A DNA stretch of 64,000 nt from positions 16,069 through 80,068 of the forward strand of contig PNJQ01000006.1 in the NCBI GenBank assembly GCA_013821985.1, written 5' to 3'. Made by a program: the position numbers and the translations under genes. The notes beneath the pieces are model-generated. The model was not told the origin of the DNA and did no database searches. It saw only the letters and a program-made list of their open reading frames with translations. Positions 33,336 through 42,751 of the stretch are shown piece by piece. How positions within the stretch are numbered: the first letter of the stretch is position 1; each line of letters starts with the position of its first letter. Source of the DNA: Opitutus sp. (lineage in GTDB: Bacteria > Verrucomicrobiota > Verrucomicrobiia > Opitutales > Opitutaceae).

Positions 33336-34868
33336 TCACTCGCTCGTCTGCGCGCGGCCTTCGCGGCGCTCTTCCTTGTGGCGCGCCTTTTTCTCGCGCC
33401 GCGCCTTCACCCACGGTTGCTCCGGACCTTCGCCGGCCATGATGGAACCCTGCGGCTGAATCTCGCCCACGACCTGCGCGAGCCCGAAGCGGTCGATCTG
33501 CGCCTTCACCTTCGTTGCGTCTTTGTAGCCGAGCGGCGACTCCGACAGATCCGGCGCGCCGCAATACCAGCGCACGTCGAGGCCGGGTGCGGATTCGGCG
33601 AGCACTTGCTTGATGCGCAACGGGTCGATGAGGCCGTCGTCGTCCTTGAACGGCCGCAGCATCGCCGAGCGAGACTGATTGCGCCCAGCGCCATGCGGAC
33701 AAAACGAGAGGAACTCGCGGTTGTCCGACCCGAGCACGAGGAGGATTTCGCGCGCCATGTTGAGCGGGATGAGCCCGAGCAGCGGGCGGCCCTGCTCGTC
33801 GTTCCACGCCGGTGTCGCGCCTTTGCCGTGCAGGTAAAGATCGCCGCGTTTCCAGACGAAATTGTGCTCGTTGCCGATCTGCACGAGTGCGCGCTGACCG
33901 AGGCGGCGAAGCAGCGCGGTGTGGATGAGCGCGTGATTCTCGCGCGTCCAGCGGCTGATGTATTGCAACGCGGCCCAATACGCCGCGCCTTCCGGCGAAT
34001 CCGCCGGCAACCACGCCGCGGCGTCGGGAATGTCCTTCGCGTTTTCGTCGCACCACTTGCGCGCCGCGACCTGCCCGCGCTTGTAGAGATCCATGCCGAG
34101 CCCGCGCGAGCCGTGATGCGTCACGAGGACGTTGAACTTGCCGTCGCGGCGCACGATCCAGTCCGACAGCTCCTGATAGCCCACGGATTCGAGCGCCGCG
34201 CGTTGCGGTTCGGTGAATTGGATTTTGCCGACGTAGGCGAAATGGTTGCCGTCCCCCTGCGTCGCGAGGAAATCGCGCGCGCGACTCTGCAGCCCGGCGA
34301 GGAACGGGTTGTCCCACACCGGTTCCTCGATCACGGGCGAAGTCACCAGTTCGCCGCGCGGCCGACCGCCGGGGCCGAAGTGCGTCACTTTCTGCAAGTG
34401 ATCCATGATTTCGCCGACGGGATGATTTGCCGGGAAAAACGAGGCGAACATCGAGCAGCAGACATCCGACGAATGCGCCCCCGGAATGATCGCGTTCGCC
34501 ACCTCGATCGCGCCACCGACGGGAATGTAAGCCTTGCCCGAGCCCGACGGACACGCGTCCGGCATGATGGCGCCGCGCTGCACGACCGGGACGTGCAGAA
34601 TCTCGTGCATCTTCTGGCGCGCGAGCGCGACGTTGGCGTGTTCCTCGGGCGTCTCGGCTTCGATCGCTTCGGCGAGCGGCGCCGGTTCGTAACGCGGCAG
34701 GATGACGGCGAGCTGTTTCGGAAATTCTGCCTCGAGCCGCGCGAGCACGTCGGCGCGCGACAGTCCCGTGCTCTCAAGGTCGCGCGCGCGGCGCAAGGCC
34801 GGGCCCATCCGACGGCCTTCGTGCCAGCCGGCCGCCACAAGATCGCGGGCCTTGATTTCCATGCTCAT
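33336..34868 (-). CDS. rtcB: RtcB family RNA ligase
   Basis: This 510-residue RtcB protein joins 2',3'-cyclic phosphate and 5'-OH RNA ends using GTP and manganese. Seen in order are GAIMPDACPSGSGKAYIPVG (about 99-118), HSSDVCCSMFASFF with the metal cysteine region, GDGNHFAYVGKIQF (about 206), VLVTHHGSRGLGMDLYKRG, IGNEHNFVWKRGDLYLHGKG, and FCPHGAGRNQSRSAM (about 389), where the histidine takes GMP. It is longer than the E. coli protein and belongs to the RtcB-like subgroup with a basic tail. There is no archease or rtcA nearby. Confidence 0.92.
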   Translation of the reverse strand: MSMEIKARDLVAAGWHEGRRMGPALRRARDLESTGLSRADVLARLEAEFPKQLAVILPRYEPAPLAEAIEAETPEEHANVALARQKMHEILHVPVVQRGAIMPDACPSGSGKAYIPVGGAIEVANAIIPGAHSSDVCCSMFASFFPANHPVGEIMDHLQKVTHFGPGGRPRGELVTSPVIEEPVWDNPFLAGLQSRARDFLATQGDGNHFAYVGKIQFTEPQRAALESVGYQELSDWIVRRDGKFNVLVTHHGSRGLGMDLYKRGQVAARKWCDENAKDIPDAAAWLPADSPEGAAYWAALQYISRWTRENHALIHTALLRRLGQRALVQIGNEHNFVWKRGDLYLHGKGATPAWNDEQGRPLLGLIPLNMAREILLVLGSDNREFLSFCPHGAGRNQSRSAMLRPFKDDDGLIDPLRIKQVLAESAPGLDVRWYCGAPDLSESPLGYKDATKVKAQIDRFGLAQVVGEIQPQGSIMAGEGPEQPWVKARREKKARHKEERREGRAQTSE

Positions 34869-34891
34869 GTCACGCGGAAGAAAACCGGATC

Positions 34892-36373
34892 TTAGGGCAA
34901 AGCGAGTGTGCGTGCGGTTTTTTCTCCGTCCGCTTTCAACTCACAGAAAATTACCGCCGAACTGATCAGCGTCGCGTGCAACACCATCGCGCCGTCCACC
35001 TCGCTCCAGCGAACGCGCTCCGGCGCGAGCGGCTGGCCGAGTGCATCGGTGAAGCTCGCCTTCCGGGCGCTGAAGCCCGGCAGTTCGATCCGCACCGAAA
35101 CCTCGCGCTCGTCCGCGACCGGCTGCGCGGGCGGTTGCGCACCCGCGCGACCGAGCCACGCCGCCACGACACACCGCCCGTCGCGCAACTGAAAGGCGTG
35201 GACGTTCACCGTCGCGTTTACGGGCGGATGGCTCACGTGGGTCGTGGCGCGCGCGTGCGGCTGGGCGAACCACGATGTCAATTGCCGGAGCGTCACGAAG
35301 GCCGGCTTCGGCGCACCGCGCACGTCGCGGATGCCGAGGTGCAGATTGTTGTCGTCCCCGATGACCTCCTGCGTCGCGGACAGATCATTGATCCGATACC
35401 ACGCGAGCAATTCGAACTCTCCAGTCGCGAGAGAAAGCATGGTCTTGCGCGCGAGTGCGTTGGCCTGGGCCTCGTCGGTGTGTTCGCCCTCGAACCACGC
35501 ACGATAGACCTCCGATACGCGGGCACGGCCGTTCACGGAACTGTAGCCGAATTCCGCCATCCAGAGCGGTTCATTTTCGCCAGACTCGCGGAGAATTTCC
35601 TTCGCGCGCGCCACGTAGTCAGGCAGCGCTTCGATCGGGTCGGGATGCCACGTCTCGAAGTAGCAATGGAGATTCACCACATCGACCGCGGGCGCGATGC
35701 GCTCCTGTTCGAACAACTGGGCGAGAAAATCCGTTTCGCCCGCGATGCCGCCGAGCACGACCACGTCGCGCGGATCTGTGGCCCGCACCGCGCGGCTGCC
35801 GGCGCGGACGAGTTCCGCAAATTGCGCGGGCGTGCCGAGCCAATACGCTTTGTTGTCCGGCTCGTTCCACAACTCCCACGACGCGATCGCATCGCGGTAG
35901 CGCCCGACCAGCGCGGTGACGAAGCGCGCAAAGTCTTCCGGATCGTGCGGTGGAGAGCGCCAGAAATCCTCCCCCGCATCGCTCGCGGCCCAACGCGGCG
36001 TGTAGCAAACATACGGGATCAGCCGCAGGCCGAACTCGTCCGTCGCCATTGCCACAAACTCATCCCAGAAATTCCAATCGAACTTGCCGCGCTCGGGCTC
36101 CATCGCGTCCCAGCCGAACGCGATGCGCAGCACCGTGGCGCCCGCGGCTCGCGCCGCCGCGAGATCGGCGCGTGCCTTGGTCAAGGAACGCGATTCCTCC
36201 GGATAGTCCTCGCAGAGCCCGAGCGACACCTGTCGCCACGTTACGGGTTGGGCGGCCGGGGGACTCGCGCTCTCCCGTGCAGGCCGAAGTGTCGTGCATC
36301 CGCCGAGAAGAATCAGCCCCGCGAAAAACGCCGTGGCCGGGGCGACACGCCGGAATGGAAACCTCGCCTGCAC
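34892..36373 (-). CDS. Glycoside hydrolase lipoprotein, GH39/clan A type
   Basis: The 493-residue protein has a lipoprotein signal (FFAGLILLGGCTTLRPA, Cys at about 26) and a (beta/alpha)8 domain. It opens with TVLRIAFGWDAMEPERGKFD (about 79-98); the acid/base glutamate lies in SWELWNEPDNKAYW (about 169) and the nucleophile glutamate in LWMAEFGYSSVNG (about 271). A C-terminal beta domain follows from about 390. The spacing of the two glutamates fits clan GH-A, near GH39 (xylosidase/iduronidase-like). It should act outside the inner membrane on a plant or capsular glycan; substrate unknown. Confidence 0.83.
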   Translation of the reverse strand: MQARFPFRRVAPATAFFAGLILLGGCTTLRPARESASPPAAQPVTWRQVSLGLCEDYPEESRSLTKARADLAAARAAGATVLRIAFGWDAMEPERGKFDWNFWDEFVAMATDEFGLRLIPYVCYTPRWAASDAGEDFWRSPPHDPEDFARFVTALVGRYRDAIASWELWNEPDNKAYWLGTPAQFAELVRAGSRAVRATDPRDVVVLGGIAGETDFLAQLFEQERIAPAVDVVNLHCYFETWHPDPIEALPDYVARAKEILRESGENEPLWMAEFGYSSVNGRARVSEVYRAWFEGEHTDEAQANALARKTMLSLATGEFELLAWYRINDLSATQEVIGDDNNLHLGIRDVRGAPKPAFVTLRQLTSWFAQPHARATTHVSHPPVNATVNVHAFQLRDGRCVVAAWLGRAGAQPPAQPVADEREVSVRIELPGFSARKASFTDALGQPLAPERVRWSEVDGAMVLHATLISSAVIFCELKADGEKTARTLALP

Positions 36374-36410
36374 GGGCCTTCTGACCAGCGGCGCCGGGGC
36401 GAGTGCCGTG

Positions 36411-37019
36411 CTATTGCGCGGGAGAGCCCGGCGGCTTGAGGCCGTGCCAGAGCACGTCCACGAAGGTCTGCATGTCCTCCGGTTGCGCGGGCGATTGATC
36501 GTTGCCGGAGAGCACTTCGATCAACGCCTTGGTGTGGATCGCCTGGAGAAAAATGTGCGCGAAGTGCGTCACGTTGCGGGGTCCGACCGCGCCGCGCTCG
36601 TGCCATTCGCGCAGACGCATGACGAGCAACGCCGACATCTCTCCGGCGCGATTGTGCTTATGGATCTCGCGCAGCAGACCCTCGCCATAATCCTGCTTGG
36701 GGTGCGCGGCGATCGTGAGGATGGTGGGCAGCACCTGCCGGTAATGCTCCTTCGCCCGCGCGCCGAACGCGGCGAGATACGTGCGCGGCGTGTGCTGGGT
36801 CGCGTCGATTTCCGCGAGTTTGCCGAGGATCGGCGAATGCTGACTGAACGCGGCGAAGAAGAGCGCGTCTTTCGTCTTGAAGCGCTTGAAGATCGCCGCC
36901 TCGGACAGGCCCGCGGCTTTCGCGACATCGCTCGTCTTCGCCGTGGGCCCGACGTCGCGGAACACCTGCCGCGCAATGGCGAGCAGTTGTTCGTCGTCGA
37001 TCAGTTTGGGTCGGCCCAT
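36411..37019 (-). CDS. TetR family transcriptional regulator
   Basis: This is a 202-residue regulator. The helix-turn-helix covers about 8-50 (LIDDEQLLAIARQVFRDVGP, TKTSDVAKAAGLSEAAIFKR with the family's F-K-F/Y ending KRFKTKDALFFAAF). A variable helical ligand domain follows. It lies 55 bp downstream of the ABC permease gene on the same strand and is likely the controller of that exporter operon. Candidate operator half-sites lie upstream of 40680. ATG 37019 (MGRPKLIDDEQ) is the standard TetR start; the frame is open to 37094. Confidence 0.9.
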   Translation of the reverse strand: MGRPKLIDDEQLLAIARQVFRDVGPTAKTSDVAKAAGLSEAAIFKRFKTKDALFFAAFSQHSPILGKLAEIDATQHTPRTYLAAFGARAKEHYRQVLPTILTIAAHPKQDYGEGLLREIHKHNRAGEMSALLVMRLREWHERGAVGPRNVTHFAHIFLQAIHTKALIEVLSGNDQSPAQPEDMQTFVDVLWHGLKPPGSPAQ

Positions 37020-37074
37020 CGCGCCCAAGCTGCCACGCGGGCGCGACTCTTGGCAAATGGGAACCGGCGCGGCC

Positions 37075-39435
37075 TTATTCGTAACTGAGCGCATCGCGCA
37101 CCGACCCGCGGACGAGCCGCGCCACCGGCAGCCACACGCCGACGAGCACGAGGAGCAAGCCGCTGAAGAGCACCCCGAGCGTCCCGGCGTCGATCACGAG
37201 CGGAATCGTGACGCGAAACGCCTTCGTCTCGACGAGGTAGTTCAGCGCGACCGTCAGCGCCGAGCCGGCCACGACGGCGAGCAACGCGCTGGCGAGCGCG
37301 ACGGCGCCGCTCTCGGCCACGAATAAGGCCGTGACCTTGCCGGGCGTCGCGCCGAGCGTGCGGATTACGCCGATCTCGCGCACGCGTTCGAGGACGTTGA
37401 GGCTGCCGAAAGCGGCGAGGCAAATCGCGCCCAGCGCCGCGGCGGCAATGGCGACGAGATTACAGATTCCCACCACGCCGAGGAAATGCTCCTCCATCAC
37501 CTCGCGGCGATCAGACCGGCGATCGATGGCCGCGGCATCGGCGTTCGCGGCGATAAACGCGAGGTCGAGCGCGGTGGCGAGGGCGTTGGTGCGCCCCGGA
37601 GTGGCCTGCACGAGCAGAAAACTGGTGCGCTCCCGCGGCCCGGCCAGCGCTTCGAACGTGAGTTGGTTCGCGTAGAATCCAGGACCGCCGAACTCCTCGA
37701 ACTCACCGACGAGGCGCAGTTGCCGCGCGGGGCGGTTGTCGAGTTCCACGCTGATGACGTCGCCCACCTGTGCGCCGATCGCTTCCTTCGCGGGGCGGTT
37801 GATCACGATCGCGTCAGTCTCCTGCGGCTCCGGCCAGCGGCCGGATTTCAGCGGCAGCGTGCGGAACTGGGTGTCGGCGGGGTAAGCCGTGAACAACGTC
37901 CGCGCGGTCGCCGGTGCGCCGGCCAGGGTCAAGTTGCTCCCGAAGCGCACCATCGAGCGCTGCCACGCCTCGGCGCGCTGCACGTCCGCAACCGCGGCGA
38001 CGAGCGCGTTGAGGCGCGCGATCTCGATCGGCCGACGGAAGGAGACCTGGATGTCGTGGGTTTGCGCGTTGAGCGCGCGGTCGACCACGCTCATCAGGCT
38101 CGCGAAATGGAAATTCGCGGCCAGCAGCACCGTGCCACCCGCGGTTAGCGCGGTGAGCGTGAGCGCGAGGCGCCAGGGACGGCGGAAAAGATTTCGCAGC
38201 GCGAACGTCCATTGGCGGCTGCCCGGCACCTGCACGATCCGCGCGAGCGAGGAACGCCCCGCACTCTGGGCGGTGATGCCCGGATCCTGGATCGCTTCGC
38301 GCGCGGTCATGCGTGCAGCGCGGATCACCGGCAGGCTCATCGCGGTGAGCGGGATCGCGACCGACAGCACAAACTCGATCAGCAGCAACGTGCGTGGCGT
38401 CGACCAGTCCGCGATGTCGATGTTCAGGTTGACCTGATTGTAGCGGAGGAGGAAATCCCCGCAGAACGCGCCCGCCGGCAGCGCGAGCAGCGCGGCCACA
38501 ACCACGATGGGGGCGACGAGCGAGAGGTATTGCAGCGCGAGCTGACCGGAAGTGGCGCCGATGGTCTTCATGATGCCGATCTGGCGGACCTCGCGCTTCA
38601 TCCAGAGCGAAACGACGTAGGCGGCGAGCGCGGCGCTGCACACGAACGCCATCGCCGCGAGCACGCCGAGCACGCGCAGCATCGTTTGCATCAGCGCGGC
38701 GTGCGGATGCGTGGTCGGCAGCAAGTCGACTCGCCGCACGGTTACTCCTTCCTCAGCCAGCATCTCACTCAGCTCGCGACCGAGGCGGGCGGGACCCGTG
38801 CCGCGGTTTTTCATCAGCACGGTGATCTGGTCGACGGAGCCGTCCTGCCCGAGTTCGCGCGCCGCAGCCGGCGTGACGAACGCGTAGACGATGCGCTCCT
38901 GAAAACCGGGGGCGACGGCGGTGTCGTGCACCAGTCCGAGCACCGGCAGCGAAACGGTGCCGCCGCCCGGCGTGCGCACGCGCAGCGACTCACCGAGTTT
39001 CAACCCGAGCAACTCCCAGGAGGATTGCTCGATGAACACGCCCTTGTCCGCGGCGGGCCAGCGATCGCCGTGCAGGTGCACGACGCCGACGCGCTGCTGC
39101 GCGAGATCCGCCACTATGACCATGCGCGTGCCGATCCAGTCGTCGTTGCCGCCGGCCGAGCGTGTCATCCACGTGCGCCGCGCGTCGGCGTCCTCGACGT
39201 CCTCGTGCGTGCGCACGACTTCGAGCAGCGCGGGTTCGACGCGATCGACCTGCAGGCCGAGGTCGGGCGCGCGCGCCGCGGCGAAGCTGCGTTCGATCTC
39301 GCGCTCGAGGATCGCGCGGGCATTGAGTGCGCCGACCACGCCGGCGGTCCCGATCACGATCACGAGTGCGATGAGCGCGACCTGCACGGCGTGTTGCCGC
39401 AGATCGCCGAGAACTTTGCGGAACGGCGTGCTCAT
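37075..39435 (-). CDS. ABC transporter permease, double FtsX domain
   Basis: This 786-residue protein has an N-terminal helix ([20 protein letters not shown]), a periplasmic MacB-like domain, and a first FtsX helix group (about 255-370). A second periplasmic domain follows, then a second FtsX group ending at the C-terminus with [20 protein letters not shown]. Both FtsX units carry the conserved short motif after the second helix ([16 protein letters not shown] and [16 protein letters not shown]). This resembles type VII ABC exporters of the LolE/MacB superfamily with eight or more helices. It overlaps the ATPase gene by 4 bp (ATGA). Confidence 0.9.
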   Translation of the reverse strand: MSTPFRKVLGDLRQHAVQVALIALVIVIGTAGVVGALNARAILEREIERSFAAARAPDLGLQVDRVEPALLEVVRTHEDVEDADARRTWMTRSAGGNDDWIGTRMVIVADLAQQRVGVVHLHGDRWPAADKGVFIEQSSWELLGLKLGESLRVRTPGGGTVSLPVLGLVHDTAVAPGFQERIVYAFVTPAAARELGQDGSVDQITVLMKNRGTGPARLGRELSEMLAEEGVTVRRVDLLPTTHPHAALMQTMLRVLGVLAAMAFVCSAALAAYVVSLWMKREVRQIGIMKTIGATSGQLALQYLSLVAPIVVVAALLALPAGAFCGDFLLRYNQVNLNIDIADWSTPRTLLLIEFVLSVAIPLTAMSLPVIRAARMTAREAIQDPGITAQSAGRSSLARIVQVPGSRQWTFALRNLFRRPWRLALTLTALTAGGTVLLAANFHFASLMSVVDRALNAQTHDIQVSFRRPIEIARLNALVAAVADVQRAEAWQRSMVRFGSNLTLAGAPATARTLFTAYPADTQFRTLPLKSGRWPEPQETDAIVINRPAKEAIGAQVGDVISVELDNRPARQLRLVGEFEEFGGPGFYANQLTFEALAGPRERTSFLLVQATPGRTNALATALDLAFIAANADAAAIDRRSDRREVMEEHFLGVVGICNLVAIAAAALGAICLAAFGSLNVLERVREIGVIRTLGATPGKVTALFVAESGAVALASALLAVVAGSALTVALNYLVETKAFRVTIPLVIDAGTLGVLFSGLLLVLVGVWLPVARLVRGSVRDALSYE

Positions 39436-40151
39436 GCTGCGGCGGAGTTGTGGCGCGCGTCGGAGAGCACGAGGCCGTCCTTGAGCTGGATGATGCGGTG
39501 GGCGGTCTTCGCCATTGCGGAATCGTGCGTGACGACGATGAGCGTCTTGCCCTCCCGCACCAGCGCGTGGAAGAGCGCGTCGACGGCGGCCGCGGTTTCG
39601 GTGTCGAGGTTGCCGGTGGGTTCGTCGGCGAGGACGATCGGCGGATCATTGGCGAGCGAGCGGGCGATGGCGGCGCGCTGTTGCTGGCCGCCGGAGAGCG
39701 TCGAGGGGAGCTTCACCGCCTGATCGCTGAGACCGACGAGGCGCAGGAGTTCGGCGGCGCGGGCGCGGCGCTGGGGCGCGGGGATTTTGTTCACGAAGTC
39801 CATCGCGAGGAGAATGTTCTCCTCGACCGTCAGCGTCGGCAGCAGTTGGAAAAACTGGAACACGACGCCGAGGTGGCGGCCGCGCCAGCGCGCGAGTTCG
39901 TTTTCGCTCAAGCGGCCGAGGTCAGAGCCAGCGACCGTCACCGTGCCGGTGGAGGCGCGATCGAGACCGGCGACGAGATTGAGCAAGGTGGATTTGCCGC
40001 TGCCGGACTTGCCGAGGATGGCGACGTGCTCGCCCGCGGGGATGCGGAGCGAGATGCCGCGGAGGGCTTGGAATTCCGAGCCACCGCGCAGGGCGTAGGC
40101 TTTGGTGACGGCGGCGAGTTCAACGATGGCGCCGGAGGCGGGGGAGTTCAT
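39432..40151 (-). CDS. ABC transporter ATP-binding protein (LolD/MacB type)
   Basis: The 239-residue ATPase has Walker [20 protein letters not shown] (about 46-60), Q-loop [17 protein letters not shown], signature [15 protein letters not shown] (about 150) and Walker [14 protein letters not shown] (about 173). The FxLLPxLTxxEN and GNLD sequences are those of the LolD/MacB/FtsE group, which powers FtsX-type permeases such as the overlapping downstream gene. Confidence 0.95.
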   Translation of the reverse strand: MNSPASGAIVELAAVTKAYALRGGSEFQALRGISLRIPAGEHVAILGKSGSGKSTLLNLVAGLDRASTGTVTVAGSDLGRLSENELARWRGRHLGVVFQFFQLLPTLTVEENILLAMDFVNKIPAPQRRARAAELLRLVGLSDQAVKLPSTLSGGQQQRAAIARSLANDPPIVLADEPTGNLDTETAAAVDALFHALVREGKTLIVVTHDSAMAKTAHRIIQLKDGLVLSDARHNSAAA

Positions 40152-40173
40152 GGCGGAGAAGCGGATTCGGAGC

Positions 40174-40680
40174 TCAATGTCCGCGCGCCGGCTGTTCGCT
40201 GGTGACGCGACGCATCGCGATCAGCGAGGTCGTGATGAGTTTGTGGTCCGCCGAAAGCGTGAACTCGCGTTTGGCAGTGCGCTTGGCGAACTTGAAACCG
40301 GTTTTGACCAGCAGCGTTTTGTCCGCCTGCGGCTCAATCGCGGTGATGATGATCTCTTCCGGCGGGTTGATCATCGTCATCGCTTTCACGAACGCGGCTT
40401 TCATGTCCGCGGCCTCAAAGCCATCAATGTGGTAGTTTTCTGCCAGGCGCGGCACGAAGGGTTTGCCGTCGTGCGTGCGCAGCGCTTCGGCGAAATCGCC
40501 GAAGAAGGCGACGAGCGCGGGGTCGGTTTTCACGCCATCGGCGAACGAGACGGCGGGGGCTGTTTCGGCCACGGGCAGTGGTTTCATTTCTGGTCCGGAA
40601 CCGTGTTGCGCGAGTGCGAGGACGGGAAACGCCACGGCAAGGGCCGCAGCGGCGAAGAAGAAACGGACGGGGATTTTCAT
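40174..40680 (-). CDS. Secreted protein of the ABC exporter operon
   Basis: The 168-residue product has a clear signal peptide ([20 protein letters not shown], cleavage after ALA about residue 24). The mature domain reads [40 protein letters not shown] and [20 protein letters not shown]. The pattern is reminiscent of NTF2/SnoaL-like folds, but I cannot assign it. It is the first gene of the operon with the ABC ATPase and permease and may be a periplasmic partner. Confidence 0.75.
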   Translation of the reverse strand: MKIPVRFFFAAAALAVAFPVLALAQHGSGPEMKPLPVAETAPAVSFADGVKTDPALVAFFGDFAEALRTHDGKPFVPRLAENYHIDGFEAADMKAAFVKAMTMINPPEEIIITAIEPQADKTLLVKTGFKFAKRTAKREFTLSADHKLITTSLIAMRRVTSEQPARGH

Positions 40681-40711
40681 AGGTTAGGCGAAAGACGCGG
40701 AGACTAAGTGT

Positions 40712-40777
40712 GTGGTTACTTACTTTCTGCACAGACCCATGCGCTGAACGGTAAGCAATTTGAGGTGAGCTGCTTAC
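40712..40777. promoter_or_regulatory. Probable TetR operator region between the ABC operon and GH15 gene
   Basis: A perfect inverted repeat GTAAGCA (40751-40757) / TGCTTAC (40771-40777) has a 13-nt centre. A further TTACTTAC lies at 40716-40723. Written on the reverse strand, GAAAGTAAG occurs twice, next to each site. The sites stand 35-100 bp above the first gene of the exporter operon, as expected for a TetR-controlled promoter. Confidence 0.45.
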
Positions 40778-40873
40778 TTTCAACGGAGTAGAGGGGCAAT
40801 CCGGGGAATTCCCACTACCCCTGTCGGATGACGCACCTGAGCGATTGGTCCCTGTCTGTGCAGGACGCAGCGG

Positions 40874-42700
40874 ATGAACATCGAGGATTACGGCTTTATC
40901 GGCGACATGCATGCGGGAGCGTTGGTGGGGCGCGACGGCTCGATCGACTGGCTGTGCTGGCCGCGGTTTGATGCGGATGCGTGCTTCGCGGCTTTGCTGG
41001 GCAGCGAGTCGAACGGGCGCTGGCTGATTCAACCGGCTGCAGGCGAATGGCACGCGGAGCAAAAATACCGCGCCGACTCCCTCGTGCTCGAAACCGTTTT
41101 TGAAACCGCCGACGGCACGATGGCCGTGATCGATTGCATGCCGGTCAACGCGAGTCACCGTCAGATCATCCGGATCGTTGAAGGCCGCCGCGGCACGGTC
41201 ACGTGCGTGATGAAACTCGTCGTGCGCTTCGACAACGGACTCTCCGTGCCCTGGGTGCAGCGGATTGACGGCGTGCTGCGCGCGATCGCGGGGCCCAACG
41301 CGGTGTCGCTCGTGACGGATGTGCCGACGCGGGGTGAGAATCTTTCGACCGTCGCAGATTTCACGGTCACCGCGGGGGAACAAAAAATTCTCATCCTCGC
41401 GTGGCATCCCTCGCACGAGCCGACTCCGCAACTCGGTGACGCGCTCGAGTTGCTCGCTTCCACCGAGCGCTCCTGGCGTGCGTGGGCGCGCCAGTGCACG
41501 TATCGCGGTCCGCATCGCGAGGCCGTGATGCGCTCGCTCATCACGCTGAAAGCGCTGACGTTCGCTCCGACGGGTGGCATCGTGGCGGCGCTGACCACGT
41601 CATTGCCCGAGGCGCTCGGCGGCGTGCGCAACTGGGACTACCGCTACTGCTGGCTGCGCGATGCGACGCTGACACTCTACTCGCTGATGGAGGCCGGCTA
41701 CACCGAGGAAGCGGCGGCGTGGATCAACTGGCTGTTGCGTGCGGTGGCGGGTGATCCGGCGCAGTTGCAAATCATGTATGGCGCCGCCGGGGAGCGCTCG
41801 CTGCCCGAGCTAGAGATCAAACACCTCGCTGGCTACGAAGGCGCCCGGCCCGTGCGCAAGGGCAACGCGGCCGTCGATCAGTTCCAGCTCGATGTTTATG
41901 GCGAAGTGATGGACGCGATGCACCAGGCGCGTCGCCTCGGGCTCGTGTTGCATGAGCAGGCGTGGCACCTCGAACGCCATCTCGTCGATTACGTGGCCGC
42001 CAACTGGATGCGGCCCGATCTCGGCATTTGGGAGATGCGCGGACCGAGCCGGCACTTCACGCACTCGAAGGTCATGGCGTGGGTCGCGCTCGACCGCGCG
42101 ATTCGCAGCGTCGAGGCGTTCGGCCTCGCCGGTGATGTCGTAGCGTGGCGCAACTTGCGCGACGTGATCCACGCCGACGTGTGCGAAAAAGGCTTCAACG
42201 CGACGCGCGGCGTGTTCACGCAGTTCTACGGCAGCGATGCCCTCGACGCGGCGCTGCTGCAAATCCCGCTCGTGGGTTTTCTGCCCGCCGACGATGCCCG
42301 GGTGACGCGCACGATCGAGGCCATCGCGACCGAGCTGATGGAAAACGGCCTCATCCGCCGTTACCACCCACAAGAATCCGCCTACGTCGATGGCCTGCCG
42401 CCGGGCGAAGGCACGTTTCTGCCGTGTTCTTTCTGGCTGGTCGATTGCTACTGTCTGCTCGGACGGAAAGCCGAGGCGGAGAAGCTCTTCAACCAGCTCC
42501 TCGCGATCCGCAGTCCGCTCGGCCTGCTCGCGGAGGAATACGAGCCGCGCCTCCAGCGCCAGCTCGGCAATTACCCGCAGGCGTTCTCGCATGTCGGCCT
42601 GGTCAACTCCGCCCTAAATCTCGCGCGCCGGTTGGGCCCGGCCAGCGAGCGCTCGGCGACCGACGAAGCCCCATCGGAGGCCTCGCGCCCGCCGCAGTAG
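40874..42700 (+). CDS. Glycoside hydrolase family 15 (glucoamylase/trehalase type)
   Basis: This 608-residue cytosolic protein opens with an N-terminal beta-sandwich (IEDYGFIGDMHAGALVGRDG, SIDWLCWPRFDADACFAALL). An (alpha/alpha)6 barrel follows. The catalytic acid region is RNWDYRYCWLRDATLTLYSL (about 254-273), and the second glutamate is in GEGTFLPCSFWLVDCYCLLG (about 511). Bacterial GH15 enzymes of this length hydrolyse maltose-type dextrins or trehalose. With glgX and treY downstream it likely finishes glucan or trehalose breakdown. Confidence 0.92.
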   Translation: MNIEDYGFIGDMHAGALVGRDGSIDWLCWPRFDADACFAALLGSESNGRWLIQPAAGEWHAEQKYRADSLVLETVFETADGTMAVIDCMPVNASHRQIIRIVEGRRGTVTCVMKLVVRFDNGLSVPWVQRIDGVLRAIAGPNAVSLVTDVPTRGENLSTVADFTVTAGEQKILILAWHPSHEPTPQLGDALELLASTERSWRAWARQCTYRGPHREAVMRSLITLKALTFAPTGGIVAALTTSLPEALGGVRNWDYRYCWLRDATLTLYSLMEAGYTEEAAAWINWLLRAVAGDPAQLQIMYGAAGERSLPELEIKHLAGYEGARPVRKGNAAVDQFQLDVYGEVMDAMHQARRLGLVLHEQAWHLERHLVDYVAANWMRPDLGIWEMRGPSRHFTHSKVMAWVALDRAIRSVEAFGLAGDVVAWRNLRDVIHADVCEKGFNATRGVFTQFYGSDALDAALLQIPLVGFLPADDARVTRTIEAIATELMENGLIRRYHPQESAYVDGLPPGEGTFLPCSFWLVDCYCLLGRKAEAEKLFNQLLAIRSPLGLLAEEYEPRLQRQLGNYPQAFSHVGLVNSALNLARRLGPASERSATDEAPSEASRPPQ

Positions 42701-42751
42701 GTCCCGACCCACTGACCGGCCGGGTCCGCGGCTGCTAAAAAGGTCCGTCGC

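Noticed and set aside
38212..39723. Forward frame of 503 codons opposite the ABC permease
   Set aside because: Antisense to a permease with clear FtsX motifs; Arg/Asp/His-rich shadow composition.
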